Below the pieces are notes generated by a model that saw nothing but the letters and a program-made list of their open reading frames with translations, was not told where the DNA came from and searched no databases. Positions 7,894-15,873 of a stretch of DNA of 32,202 nt are shown here, one piece after another (positions within the stretch are counted from its first letter, which is position 1; each line of letters opens with the position of its first letter). The translations under genes and the position numbers were made by a program. This DNA is from Thermoplasmata archaeon (GTDB taxonomy: Archaea; Thermoplasmatota; Thermoplasmata; Thermoplasmatales; Thermoplasmataceae): assembly GCA_021797385.1 (NCBI GenBank), contig JAJZZW010000005.1:1-32202 (forward strand), written 5' to 3'.

Positions 7894-8550
7894 ATGACGA
7901 TATATACATATGTTCTGGCTTACAAGCTGAATGGCAGATTCTGGTCACTTCCCATGGATGAGAGGAAAAATATAAATAAAAATATTATGGATTTCATAGA
8001 TAATTATCGTAAAAATTTAATCAGCATAAAATACTACAAATCAATAAGACACGATAATGATGTATTGTTCTGGTCTGCATCCGAGGACCCGATCAAGCTT
8101 GAAAGATTAAAGGAGGGGCTTAACTCGGTTTTCGGGATTTATGGAAAGACCCAGTACAGCATGTTTTCTCTTTACGAGCATTCTCCGTATACCAATGCAA
8201 GCAAGAGTCTGGAAGATACACTTAAAACGGAACCAAAAAAATATTTTGTGGCATATCCAATGAGCAAGGATCGTGAATGGTATCTGATAAACTACGAAGA
8301 AAGAAAGAAAATCCTTGCCGGCCATATCGGCACTGCAAGAAGCGATAAGGAAAGCCCAGGGATAATATCCTATACCACTTATTCATTTGGTTTGGGTGAT
8401 CAGGAATTCGTGGTACTCTATGAGCTTGATGATCTAAGCGCCTGGTCACATGTTACGGAAAAATTACGGGAGGTAATGGCCAGAAAATGGATAATAAACG
8501 AGGCCCCCATATTCGTAGGCATATATAATGGAAATGATCTGGTGACTTAA
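7894..8550 (+). CDS. Chlorite-dismutase-like haem protein (HemQ/Cld family)
   Basis: This 218-residue protein has the signature of the Cld/HemQ superfamily. YPMSK (Y121 and K125 here) matches the Tyr/Lys pair used by HemQ coprohaem decarboxylases. EWYLINYEERKKILAGHIG contains the proximal haem ligand candidate H144, and YSFGLGDQEFVVLYELDD is the conserved second ferredoxin-like half. I chose ATG 7894; an in-frame TTG three codons earlier (7885) is possible. The family includes coprohaem decarboxylases and Cld-like proteins of unknown role. The YPMSK motif favours the HemQ side, but whether this archaeon uses the coproporphyrin route cannot be seen here. A rhodanese gene begins one base after the stop. 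Confidence 0.88.
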   Translation: MTIYTYVLAYKLNGRFWSLPMDERKNINKNIMDFIDNYRKNLISIKYYKSIRHDNDVLFWSASEDPIKLERLKEGLNSVFGIYGKTQYSMFSLYEHSPYTNASKSLEDTLKTEPKKYFVAYPMSKDREWYLINYEERKKILAGHIGTARSDKESPGIISYTTYSFGLGDQEFVVLYELDDLSAWSHVTEKLREVMARKWIINEAPIFVGIYNGNDLVT

Positions 8551-8551
8551 T

Positions 8552-8908
8552 ATGGGAATAAAAGATTATTTTAGGGGGTCTGACTATTTCAATCAGCCGG
8601 AAGAGTTAAAAAATCTTTCACCTCAGCAACTATCACAATTAAAGGAGCAGTATGCAGTGGTGGATGTACGTACCGGGTTTGAATACAGGCATGGACATAT
8701 AAAAGGGGCGGTGCATTACAAACTGGGAAGAGAAGATGAAATTGTAGGTAAATTTCCAAAGGAAGAACCCATTATACTTGTATGCAAAACGGGGCACAGG
8801 AGCAGAGCCGCTGCAAATCGACTTGTACGGAGAGGCTATAAAAATCTCTACCACCTTGAGGGCGGGATGAATAAATGGAGATCTGAAAAATTCGCAGAAG
8901 AAAAATAG
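8552..8908 (+). CDS. Rhodanese-domain sulfurtransferase
   Basis: A single rhodanese domain fills this 118-residue protein. The active-site loop is C78-KTGHRS, with the expected preceding strand (IILVC). CH2A-like VVDVRTGFEYRHGHIKGAVH and the C-terminal HLEGGMNKWR motifs are typical. Such proteins carry a persulfide on the Cys for sulfur transfer, tRNA thiolation or detoxification. No signal peptide is seen, so it is cytoplasmic. It starts one base after the haem protein stop, so the two are co-transcribed. The pairing hints at a redox, sulfur or haem-related job. Confidence 0.92.
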   Translation: MGIKDYFRGSDYFNQPEELKNLSPQQLSQLKEQYAVVDVRTGFEYRHGHIKGAVHYKLGREDEIVGKFPKEEPIILVCKTGHRSRAAANRLVRRGYKNLYHLEGGMNKWRSEKFAEEK

Positions 8909-8920
8909 AATCTATTTTTT
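8901..8920 (+). terminator. Palindromic terminator spanning the rhodanese stop codon
   Basis: AAAAATAGA (8901-8909) and TCTATTTTT (8911-8919) are perfect inverted copies around one base, followed by one more T. The rhodanese TAG stop is inside the left arm. With six T residues in the right arm it is a good candidate for transcript end formation on the plus strand, and its symmetry could also serve the convergent eS17 transcript. Confidence 0.5.
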
Positions 8921-8958
8921 GGATAAATATTGATTTATAGAAACTACCTACTATCTAA

Positions 8959-9189
8959 TTACGCTAATCCAAGCTGCTCCAGTTCATTTTTTTCCTTGGA
9001 TTTTTTCTTGAGGATGTATCTCGTTATATATCCGGCTATTGCATTTGCGGTCTTCTTGGTTACAGTTTTCCCTATGAAGCTGTGAAGAATTTCCTTATTA
9101 TGGTTAAAATCCGCATTGAACAGATCCTTATTATTATCAACTAGTTCTTCTGATATTCTTTTTATATTTGACGGTCTTATACTTCCCAT
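8959..9189 (-). CDS. rps17e: 30S ribosomal protein eS17 (S17e)
   Basis: The 76-residue basic protein matches archaeal eS17: an N-terminal GSIRPSNIKRISEELV helix, F-x-x-N-K-E (FNHNKEILHSF) in the middle and the family hallmark AGYITRYILKK near residues 52-62. It is a small-subunit ribosomal protein found only in archaea and eukaryotes. On the minus strand, CTTTATATA (9211-9219) lies about 26 bases before the ATG, so it is probably leaderless. It seems to be transcribed alone. Confidence 0.95.
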   Translation of the reverse strand: MGSIRPSNIKRISEELVDNNKDLFNADFNHNKEILHSFIGKTVTKKTANAIAGYITRYILKKKSKEKNELEQLGLA

Positions 9190-9210
9190 TATCAGGTTAT
9201 TTTAAAAGAT

Positions 9211-9219
9211 TATATAAAG
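9211..9219 (-). promoter_or_regulatory. TATA box of eS17
   Basis: Read on the minus strand, CTTTATATA is centred about 26 bases before the ATG at 9189. There is no SD before the ATG, in line with a leaderless mRNA. Confidence 0.6.
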
Positions 9220-9253
9220 AATTTCATTTTTAGATTTTTAAAACCCAGAAAAA

Positions 9254-9691
9254 TCATTCCTTTGGTGGAACGACAGTAACGGGTATATCTGAATGCGCGA
9301 TTATGCCTGAACTGACAGAGCCAAGTATTAGCTTACTGAATCCGTGCAGTTTTCTGGTTCCTGTTACAATCAAATCCACACCTTTATCCTTGGCAGTTTC
9401 AAGAACTATTTTGGCAATTTCCTCACCATTGGAGTTTGCCTTGATCAGCTCATATTTTACACCTTCTTTTTCCAGAATTTTTTTGGCCTTTTCAAGGATT
9501 TCAGTGGCCGTTTTATCCTGCCCTTCATAGACTGATTGGGGTATATAAGAATCAAAGCTGGCGCTTATCCCAACTATTGTTGGAATTACATACAATACAT
9601 AATATTCATCACATGTGCATTTCAATTCAAGTGCATATTTAAGAGCCTCTTTTGCTCCTTCCGATCCATCATATGAAACTAAAATTTTCAT
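9254..9691 (-). CDS. Universal stress protein, UspA family
   Basis: A single Usp domain of 145 residues. It starts KILVSYDGSEGAKEALKYAL, and has the ATP-binding type loop near its end (GTRKLHG then GSVSSGI, corresponding to G-2x-G-9x-G-S/T, with a slightly altered first part) followed by the final strand IPVTVVPPK. ATP-binding Usp proteins are cytoplasmic dimers involved in stress adaptation. The minus-strand TATA-like ATTTATATAA (9711-9720) lies about 24 bases before the ATG. It follows its own promoter and is not clearly part of an operon. Confidence 0.93.
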   Translation of the reverse strand: MKILVSYDGSEGAKEALKYALELKCTCDEYYVLYVIPTIVGISASFDSYIPQSVYEGQDKTATEILEKAKKILEKEGVKYELIKANSNGEEIAKIVLETAKDKGVDLIVTGTRKLHGFSKLILGSVSSGIIAHSDIPVTVVPPKE

Positions 9692-9982
9692 ATAAAATAA
9701 TACAAAAGGCTTATATAAATTTATTCAAATTCATGATTATATATGAACTTAAAAATTATTCATACTTAGCATGATTTTTAGCTACAGGTTTGAGTTGTAC
9801 AGGACTATTTTCAGTAATTTAGTTATCCATAATTATATTATAAAAATATATTTTTTATTCACCGCCTGTGTAGTCCATAATGATAAAAACAAAGGATATG
9901 GTTATAATAATAACTCAATTATAAAATAGGTATTTATATTAAAAAATAATACCAAATATACATTTACACTTGAGGTGACATA
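9692..9982. other. AT-rich intergenic region between usp and eL41
   Basis: It contains the usp promoter at its left end and, at the right, a TATA-like TATTTATATT (9931-9940) flanked by the inverted arms GGTATT (9929-9934) and AATACC (9948-9953). With a start about 26 bases downstream, the eL41 mRNA would have a leader of about 20 bases carrying GAGGTGA. I see no further gene, tRNA or C/D-box RNA in it. Confidence 0.5.
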
Positions 9983-10090
9983 GTGAAACGAAGTTCAAGA
10001 GACTGGAAAAAAAGAGGAAATATGCGTTGGAAATGGAGAAAAAAGAAAATAAGAAGATTAAAAAGAGCCAGAAGGGCAAGCAAGCAGTAA
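9983..10090 (+). CDS. rpl41e: 50S ribosomal protein eL41 (L41e)
   Basis: A very short gene. From GTG 9983 it encodes 35 residues; from the internal ATG 10022 it encodes 22. The C-terminal part, MRWKWRKKKIRRLKRARR, is the unmistakable Arg/Lys/Trp pattern of eL41, a single basic helix in the large ribosomal subunit. A strong GAGGTGA (9972-9978) lies four bases before the GTG and no SD precedes the ATG, so the longer form with an extra KRSSRDWKKRGN head is favoured. Most archaeal eL41 proteins are shorter, so the head is unusual. A hairpin follows at once. Confidence 0.85.
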   Translation: MKRSSRDWKKRGNMRWKWRKKKIRRLKRARRASKQ

Positions 10091-10091
10091 T

Positions 10092-10110
10092 GCTATAGGC
10101 TTTCTATAGC
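10092..10110 (+). terminator. Hairpin after eL41
   Basis: GCTATAG (10092-10098) and CTATAGC (10104-10110) are perfect inverted copies around GCTTT, beginning two bases after the eL41 stop. It probably marks the end of the eL41 transcript. There is no long T-run, so it may work as an mRNA 3'-end stabiliser rather than a classic terminator. Confidence 0.45.
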
Positions 10111-10221
10111 GGACTTTCACAGTTTGATTATTAACTGTTTTTCTATTGTTTGATTATAAAAATTCAGGATTATTTTGCAATTTAAATTATACAATATAAT
10201 ATTATTTTGAATATTGGATAG

Positions 10222-10233
10222 ACTATTTATAGT
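10222..10233 (+). promoter_or_regulatory. TATA box of the glutamate decarboxylase gene
   Basis: ACTATTTATAGT is centred about 25 bases before the ATG at 10252, as for a leaderless transcript. It is itself symmetric (ACTAT and ATAGT around TT), so a regulator could bind over it. Confidence 0.5.
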
Positions 10234-10251
10234 ATCGCCCGATCCATTTAT

Positions 10252-11631
10252 ATGGTATCTGAAAAAATGAACAAAGATAAGAAGATTTACGGTACATACA
10301 GTAACAGAGACTTTAACAGGCCAATACCCGAATTTGAATTTCCCGAGGAGGGAATGGATGCACGTGCTGCATATGAAATGATTCATGAAGAGCTGAATCT
10401 TGACGGAATTCCTGAATTGAATCTCGCAACGTTTGTTACAACGTATATGGAGCCAGAGGCAAAAACACTCTTTATGGAAAATGCACACAAAAATTTTATT
10501 GATAGCTTTGAGTATCCCCAGATCAAAAAGGAGGAAATAAGGATTGTAAATATACTATCAAGATTATATAATGCCCCTGAAAATACAGAATTTACTGGAG
10601 CTTCGACTATAGGATCTTCTGAATCAATAATGCTTGCGCTTCTTGCACATAAGTGGAACTGGAAGGAGAAAATGAAAAAACAGAAAAAGGACATTTCACA
10701 TCCTAACATAGTGTTCGGTGCTGATACACATGTGGTCTGGGATAAATTCGCTAAATACTTTGATGTGGAGCCCCGTGTGGTACCACTTGATTCAAAAACA
10801 CTTGTTGCAGACCCGGAGAGGCTTGTAAGCATGGTTGATGAAAATACTATAGCGGTGGGAGCCGTTATGGGTACAACATTTACAGGCGCTTTCGATAATG
10901 TAAAGAAGATAAATACCCTTCTCGAGAAACTGAAGGCCGATAGGGGACTGGATGTTCCCATACATGTAGATGCAGCCTCTGCGGGATTTATTACACCGTT
11001 TATAGAGCCAGATCTTGAATGGGATTTCAGGCTGAGCCATGTGAAGTCCATAAACGTATCAGGACATAAATTCGGCCTTGTTTATCCGGGAATAGGCTGG
11101 CTTCTGTTCAAAGATAAATCAGATCTGCCGGAAGACCTTGTTTTCTATGTAAACTATCTGGGCAACGACATGCCCACATATACACTGAATTTTTCTAAAA
11201 GCTCATCAAACATTGCACCCCAGTATTACAATATAATAAGGCTGGGAAAATCAGGCTACAGGCAGATAGCAGAAAATATGATGGCAAACGCCAGATACCT
11301 GGGAGAAAAACTTAAAACAATAAGGAATTTAGAGATTGTCAGCAATGCAGAGCATATCCCGGTTGTTACCTTTAAACAGAAAAATAAGGATGTTTATGAC
11401 CTGTTTGACCTGTCATCTGCAATAAGAAGCTATGGATGGATAGTCCCTGCATATTCACTTCCAGCAGATGCATCTGATACAGTGCTTATGAGAGTGGTGG
11501 TCAGGGAAAGCTTCAGCAGGGACATGGCGGAATTATTCCTTGATAGTTTGAAGAGAGCCATGGATACCTTATCCGGGCATTCTACTAGAAAATCCAGTGT
11601 GTCGCCAAGGAAGGGGCACTCGGTTTCATAA
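10252..11631 (+). CDS. gadB: Glutamate decarboxylase (PLP-dependent)
   Basis: The 459-residue protein matches group II PLP decarboxylases of the GadB type, which turn glutamate into GABA and CO2 and consume a proton. HVDAASAGF (D240) holds the cofactor ring nitrogen, and SINVSGHKFG (K273) carries the PLP Lys; E. coli GadB uses a Lys at nearly the same position. GASTIGSSESIML is the phosphate-side motif, and NLATFVTTYMEPEA near residue 57 is typical of glutamate rather than tyrosine decarboxylases. It probably helps hold cytoplasmic pH in an acidophile. No glutamate/GABA antiporter gene is beside it. The C-terminus is basic and Ser-rich. The TATA box lies about 25 bases upstream. Confidence 0.94.
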   Translation: MVSEKMNKDKKIYGTYSNRDFNRPIPEFEFPEEGMDARAAYEMIHEELNLDGIPELNLATFVTTYMEPEAKTLFMENAHKNFIDSFEYPQIKKEEIRIVNILSRLYNAPENTEFTGASTIGSSESIMLALLAHKWNWKEKMKKQKKDISHPNIVFGADTHVVWDKFAKYFDVEPRVVPLDSKTLVADPERLVSMVDENTIAVGAVMGTTFTGAFDNVKKINTLLEKLKADRGLDVPIHVDAASAGFITPFIEPDLEWDFRLSHVKSINVSGHKFGLVYPGIGWLLFKDKSDLPEDLVFYVNYLGNDMPTYTLNFSKSSSNIAPQYYNIIRLGKSGYRQIAENMMANARYLGEKLKTIRNLEIVSNAEHIPVVTFKQKNKDVYDLFDLSSAIRSYGWIVPAYSLPADASDTVLMRVVVRESFSRDMAELFLDSLKRAMDTLSGHSTRKSSVSPRKGHSVS

Positions 11632-11634
11632 AAA

Positions 11635-11647
11635 TTATTTTTTATTC
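11635..11647. terminator. Shared T-rich end between gadB and the his operon
   Basis: The convergent gadB and hisIE stops are only three bases apart. The plus strand reads ATTATTTTTTATT here, a T-rich stop signal for gadB that lies inside the last codons of hisIE. On the minus strand, the his operon runs into sequence with only short T-tracts. Some antisense overlap of the transcripts is likely. Confidence 0.35.
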
Positions 11648-12246
11648 CTTCTTGAAAGCTCGTTCATAATATCTGCAAATTTTATTCCTTCATATGCGAG
11701 GTATACAGTGAGGTGATATATCAGGTCGGCAGTTTCGTATATTATTCTTTCCCTACCCTGTGCAAGTACTGTTTCTACCGCTTCTTCTCCTACTTTTTTG
11801 CGTATATTCTCCTCACCGGAATTAAAAAGTTCGGTCGTGTATGAATTGTTCCTGGGAGTATACTTTGTTCTATTAACAAGTTCTTCCAGTTCCAGTAAAA
11901 CTTCCATGGAATAATCAATATTTCCCACAGGTGCCGGAGTGCCAATTTTTCTGAAACAGCTTCTGGTGCCCAGGTGGCATGCACTGCCTTTCTGGTCAAC
12001 CAGAAATAGAAGGGAGTCTCCATCGCAGTCCACCATAACTTCCCTGATTTTCTGGGTGTTTCCACTGGCTTCTCCCTTCATCCTAATCCGCTGCTTGCTT
12101 CTGGAATAATAATGCATTAATCCTGTTTCCATGCTTTTTTCATAGGCTTCCCTGTTCATATACCCAAGTGTTAAAACTTCCCTGTTGCTATAATCCTGTA
12201 CAATCACAGGAAGTATCCCATCAAAATCAAAATTATATTCTGACAT
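11635..12246 (-). CDS. hisIE: HisIE: phosphoribosyl-AMP cyclohydrolase / phosphoribosyl-ATP pyrophosphatase
   Basis: A fusion of the second- and third-step enzymes of histidine synthesis, 203 residues. The HisI part (about 1-105) has DCDGD (D73, D75, D77) with C74, C90 and C97 as metal ligands and the GSACHLGTRSCF motif. The HisE part (about 111-203) has the MazG-like helices GEEAVETVLAQ and YETADLIYHLTVYL, which bind magnesium. It is the last gene of the his operon and overlaps the hisF end by 14 bases, so translation is coupled. The fusion order (I then E) is the common bacterial one. Confidence 0.95.
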   Translation of the reverse strand: MSEYNFDFDGILPVIVQDYSNREVLTLGYMNREAYEKSMETGLMHYYSRSKQRIRMKGEASGNTQKIREVMVDCDGDSLLFLVDQKGSACHLGTRSCFRKIGTPAPVGNIDYSMEVLLELEELVNRTKYTPRNNSYTTELFNSGEENIRKKVGEEAVETVLAQGRERIIYETADLIYHLTVYLAYEGIKFADIMNELSRRNKK

Positions 12247-12985
12247 TTATACCATTCTCCTTCAAATATCTCTTTATATCCAATGCACTGTATATGCCCC
12301 TGTGAAATATGGATGCTGCCAGCGCACCATCAGCCCCGGCATTGAATATCTCCAGAAAATCTTCTGGACTGCCTGCCCCTCCTGATGCTATTACAGGTAT
12401 ATCCACGGCACCTGCAATGCCCCTTATTAAATTCACATCGTAGCCTTTCATTGTGCCATCTGTATTGATAGACGTAACCAGCAATTCTCCGGCACCCAGT
12501 GATGCTGCAGTTCTGGCCCACTGGATGGCACCAAGTCCGGTGTCGCTGGAGCCACCATTTATATATACAGTGTATTTTCCATTCTTTAACATGGCATCTA
12601 TTGCTATCACAGTATTTGCAGTTCCTATACGTTCTGAAATATCCTTTATAATTTCAGGATGCTTAATTGCGTATGTATTTATAAAAATTTTATCTGCACC
12701 GTTTCTGATTATGGATATCATATCATCCAAGTCGGTCAGGCCGCCACCAACGGTAAATGGTATGCTTATCTCCGATGCTACCCTTTTCACGAGATCTGAA
12801 AGTATCTTTCTTTTATCTTGTGTTGCCTTAATATCCAGAAATACAAGCTCATCCATTCCTTCAGATACATAACGTTTCGCAAGTTCTACAGGGTCTCCGG
12901 AATCCTTCATATTCTCAAAGTTTACGCCCTTTACCACCCTTCCACCGGCTATATCCAGTGCTGCGATTATTCTTTTTGCAAGCAT
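12233..12985 (-). CDS. hisF: Imidazole glycerol phosphate synthase cyclase subunit HisF
   Basis: HisF joins PRFAR with ammonia from HisH to give imidazole glycerol phosphate and AICAR. The (beta/alpha)8 barrel protein has 250 residues, the normal length. The two catalytic Asp are in place: D11 (IIAALD) and D130 (VIAID). Phosphate motifs GGG (about 80-82) and ASGGAGSPEDF are present. GGAGG lies ahead of the ATG at 12985. It overlaps hisA by 19 bases and hisIE by 14. Confidence 0.97.
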   Translation of the reverse strand: MLAKRIIAALDIAGGRVVKGVNFENMKDSGDPVELAKRYVSEGMDELVFLDIKATQDKRKILSDLVKRVASEISIPFTVGGGLTDLDDMISIIRNGADKIFINTYAIKHPEIIKDISERIGTANTVIAIDAMLKNGKYTVYINGGSSDTGLGAIQWARTAASLGAGELLVTSINTDGTMKGYDVNLIRGIAGAVDIPVIASGGAGSPEDFLEIFNAGADGALAASIFHRGIYSALDIKRYLKENGINVRI

Positions 12986-13656
12986 ATTAAATCCTCCACT
13001 GAAATGCTTCCGTTATACAGTGCTTTTCCGATAATAGCGCCATTAAATCCTGCCCGAGCAAGTTGCTTCAGATCATTTATTGAATTGACACCCCCGGCAT
13101 ACATAAAATAGCCGGTATCCCAGAATTTTGTGGTTCCGCTTATATTCCCTGTTCCATCTCTGTCAATAGATGTAAATATAAAACGATCCGCAAAAGCACT
13201 CACTTCAGAATAAAAATCTTTATAGTTAATTGTGGTGCTGCTATTCCATCCGTTATATTTGACCTTCCCATGATATGCATCTATGCTTACCGTTATATTT
13301 TTGAATTTTGTTGTTATGTCTTCCAGCAGTCTTCTGTCCAGTGCTGCGCTGCCGATAATAACACTGTCAGCCCCCGATAGGTAACCGGTTTCTACAGATT
13401 CCGTACTTCTGAATCCGCCCCCGATCTGAATGAAAGATGCAACAGATTCCCTTATTTTTTTCAGTGCAGAAATGTTTACAGGGCTTCCTGTAAATGCCCC
13501 GTCAAGATCAACTATATGCAGTTTACCGGAAATTTTAGAGAATTGTTCTGCAAATGCAGCCGGATTTCCGTATTCCTGTTTTGTGGCTATGTCTCCATTG
13601 GTCAGTGATACAGCCTGCCCATTGTAAATGTCAATAGCCGGGTATATGTCTATCAA
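12967..13656 (-). CDS. hisA: ProFAR isomerase HisA
   Basis: HisA opens the ribose ring of ProFAR to PRFAR. The 229-residue barrel has the catalytic Asp pair D9 (YPAID) and D126 (VSIDAYHGKV), the following NGW, and phosphate motifs GGGFR and YAGGV. The family usually has VRL after the first strand; here it reads VSL. It is slightly short compared with the usual 240 or so residues. The start is TTG 13656, overlapping the hisH end by four bases. Confidence 0.95.
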   Translation of the reverse strand: MIDIYPAIDIYNGQAVSLTNGDIATKQEYGNPAAFAEQFSKISGKLHIVDLDGAFTGSPVNISALKKIRESVASFIQIGGGFRSTESVETGYLSGADSVIIGSAALDRRLLEDITTKFKNITVSIDAYHGKVKYNGWNSSTTINYKDFYSEVSAFADRFIFTSIDRDGTGNISGTTKFWDTGYFMYAGGVNSINDLKQLARAGFNGAIIGKALYNGSISVEDLICLQKE

Positions 13657-14222
13657 GAAATCGCCCCGAAATTTTTTAACAGGCGAATTCCAGCATCGCC
13701 GGACTTTTCAGGATGGAACTGCACACCGTATATATTATTATATCTTATTCCGGAGGTGAAATATCCACCATAGTCCGTTTCCATGGCTGTATATACAGTA
13801 TCCGGCGCATAGTAAGAATGCATGAAATAAAAAAATGAGTTGTCCTGGATGTCTTCCATTATGGGTATATTCGTCAGATTCTTTACCTGGTTCCAGCCCA
13901 TGTGCGGAGTTTTCACACTGGTAAATTTCTTTATTCTTCCGGGGATGATGCCGAGGCCTTCGCCATTTCCCTCCTCACTGGAATCAAACAGCATTTCCAG
14001 TCCAAGGCATATTCCGAGGTATGGAATTCCGGATTTTATCCTTTCTCTCAATATTTTTTGCACAGGTTTGATAATGCCTGATACATACTGAAAAGACCCC
14101 ACCCCCGGAAATATTATCTTGTCTGCGTTTTCAATTTCCTGTGAATCCAGTGTAATTTTTCCCCCTGTTACTCTTGCTATGGTAGATAGATTTCCAGCTC
14201 CGATATCTATAATTGCAATCAT
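13653..14222 (-). CDS. hisH: Imidazole glycerol phosphate synthase glutaminase subunit HisH
   Basis: HisH releases ammonia from glutamine and passes it to HisF. The 189-residue class I glutaminase has the nucleophile C72 in GICLGLEMLF, and the His/Glu pair H170 and E172 in VQFHPEKSG. The PGVGSF oxyanion-side motif is at residues 39-44. It overlaps hisA and hisB by four bases on each side, typical of tight coupling. Confidence 0.97.
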   Translation of the reverse strand: MIAIIDIGAGNLSTIARVTGGKITLDSQEIENADKIIFPGVGSFQYVSGIIKPVQKILRERIKSGIPYLGICLGLEMLFDSSEEGNGEGLGIIPGRIKKFTSVKTPHMGWNQVKNLTNIPIMEDIQDNSFFYFMHSYYAPDTVYTAMETDYGGYFTSGIRYNNIYGVQFHPEKSGDAGIRLLKNFGAIS

Positions 14223-14749
14223 ATTGTTCCCTTTGTACTTCTCAGGTATTGATTATCCTGTATTGCAATCCCAAGGGCAACTCCTAATGACTTGAATATG
14301 TTTTCCGTGATATGGTGTGCATTTTTCCCGTTCATCATTATAACATGAAGTGTTAATGGCATTGTTCTGGCAAGCGCCCATAAAAATTCATATACAAGAT
14401 TTATTTCAAAACCTTCAGAATCGGCAAAATCCACATGGAAGTTTATGTATGCCCTGGAAACATCCAGCGAAACCATCACCAGCGATTCGTCCATGGGCAT
14501 TGTTGCGGTTCCGAACCTTTTAATGTGCCTTTTCCCTGCATATGCAGATAGCTCCTCGGCCACAGTGATTCCCAGGTCCTCCCACAGGTGGTGCCTGAGA
14601 TCGTATGTACACTTTATTTTCACGCTCTTTTCCATGTAAAAGAATAATGTTTTCATCATATGGTCCAGGATAGGGTCGCCGGTAGCCACGGAAGTTGTTT
14701 CCGTGTCAAGTGAAACTTCTATCTGCGTTTCCTTGGTATTCCGTATCAT
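14219..14749 (-). CDS. hisB: Imidazoleglycerol-phosphate dehydratase HisB
   Basis: This single-domain IGPD (176 residues, no phosphatase domain) dehydrates imidazole glycerol phosphate. Metal-binding motifs are present: LDH30MM, LRHHLWEDLG and NAHHITENIF. FGTATMPMDESL and the final STKG phosphate motif are present too. In most relatives the first motif continues to a second His eight residues on (DHML...HG); here that position is Tyr38 in a changed segment (KTLFFYMEKSV). GAGGTGA precedes the ATG. It overlaps hisD by four bases. Confidence 0.93.
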   Translation of the reverse strand: MIRNTKETQIEVSLDTETTSVATGDPILDHMMKTLFFYMEKSVKIKCTYDLRHHLWEDLGITVAEELSAYAGKRHIKRFGTATMPMDESLVMVSLDVSRAYINFHVDFADSEGFEINLVYEFLWALARTMPLTLHVIMMNGKNAHHITENIFKSLGVALGIAIQDNQYLRSTKGTI

Positions 14750-15873
14750 GACCTCACCTCCATGGATCTTCTGTGCAATGGCATATTTTCCATATTTGCC
14801 AGTGCAATCCCGAGATCAACATCATCCATAAAATCAGATCTGGAAACACTGGCAAAAGATGTCCTTTTCATAAAGTCATCAACTGTCAGAACAGATGAAA
14901 ATCTTGCTGTACCTCCTGTGGGAAGCAGGTGGTTTACACCCAGGAAATAATCTCCTGCAGGCACCGGTGCATAGTCTCCAATATATATGGCACCGGCATT
15001 TTTTATTTTGCTGAATATTTCCAGGGGATTAGCAGCCAGTATTTCTAGATGCTCTGGAGCGATTTCATTTGCCTTGGAAATCATCTCATCCACATTCCTG
15101 CAGATGGTAACTTCAACCCTGCTATTCTTCATATTCTCCTGCTTTCTTGAAGTTGTCAGAAGCCAGGCTTTCGAAGTTAGTCCGTGCTCTAGCTGGGAGT
15201 CCAGATCTGCCATAATATATTCATTACTGGATGTTCCATCAGATATGACCATAATTTCCGATGGGCCATAAAGGCCATCTATGCCGGTTATGCCGAATAC
15301 CTGCCTCTTTGCCTCATTCACATATGAATTTCCGGGCCCGAATATTTTATCTACACGATCCATCCCGATGCCAAATGCCATGGACCCTATAGCCTGGATT
15401 CCTCCGAGTTTATATACTTCCTTTATACCCAGCATATCGGCAATATAAAGGGTATATGGATTTATTTTCCCGTTATCCATGGGAGCTGATGTTATGATAA
15501 TATCCTTAACGCCTGCTATCTTTGCCGGTGCGCCTATCATCATGACTGTGGATGGTAGGGCTTTTTTGCCGGGTATATACATTCCAATACGCTCCAGTGG
15601 CGTGTACCTTATACCGTAAATAGAACCTCTGGAAAAGCGCATACGATCCCTGTTCATCTGCATCATATGATTGTCGAATATGCGTTTGTATGATCTTTTT
15701 ATTATATCTTTATCATACTCCGGCACAAGCTCTATAGCCTCTGCAAATTCATCCCGGGAGACCTTAGTGTTTCCCGAGTATTGATCAAATTTCATGGAGT
15801 ACTCTTTTACTGCATCCATTCCACGATTTTTAATATCTGTTAGTATTTCCTTCACATAATTTTCTGTTTCCAT
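14746..15873 (-). CDS. hisD: Histidinol dehydrogenase HisD
   Basis: HisD oxidises histidinol to histidine in two NAD-linked steps. The signature FGPGNSYVNEAKRQVFG, the zinc-site segment with LDSQLEH, EIAPEHLEI, and PVPAGDYFLGVNHLLPTGG are all present, as is a C-terminal His (PLHRRSMEVR). I start at ATG 15873 because GGTGA (15880-15884) precedes it; a TTG at 15885 is also in frame. The 375-residue length is shorter than the usual 420-440, the deficit being at the N-terminal arm. It overlaps the hisG end by 44 bases. Confidence 0.94.
   Translation of the reverse strand: METENYVKEILTDIKNRGMDAVKEYSMKFDQYSGNTKVSRDEFAEAIELVPEYDKDIIKRSYKRIFDNHMMQMNRDRMRFSRGSIYGIRYTPLERIGMYIPGKKALPSTVMMIGAPAKIAGVKDIIITSAPMDNGKINPYTLYIADMLGIKEVYKLGGIQAIGSMAFGIGMDRVDKIFGPGNSYVNEAKRQVFGITGIDGLYGPSEIMVISDGTSSNEYIMADLDSQLEHGLTSKAWLLTTSRKQENMKNSRVEVTICRNVDEMISKANEIAPEHLEILAANPLEIFSKIKNAGAIYIGDYAPVPAGDYFLGVNHLLPTGGTARFSSVLTVDDFMKRTSFASVSRSDFMDDVDLGIALANMENMPLHRRSMEVRS

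Noticed and set aside
10383..11051. Long minus-strand frame within the decarboxylase gene
   Set aside because: It is a mirror of a confidently identified enzyme, with the low-quality Ser/Phe-rich composition typical of antisense frames.
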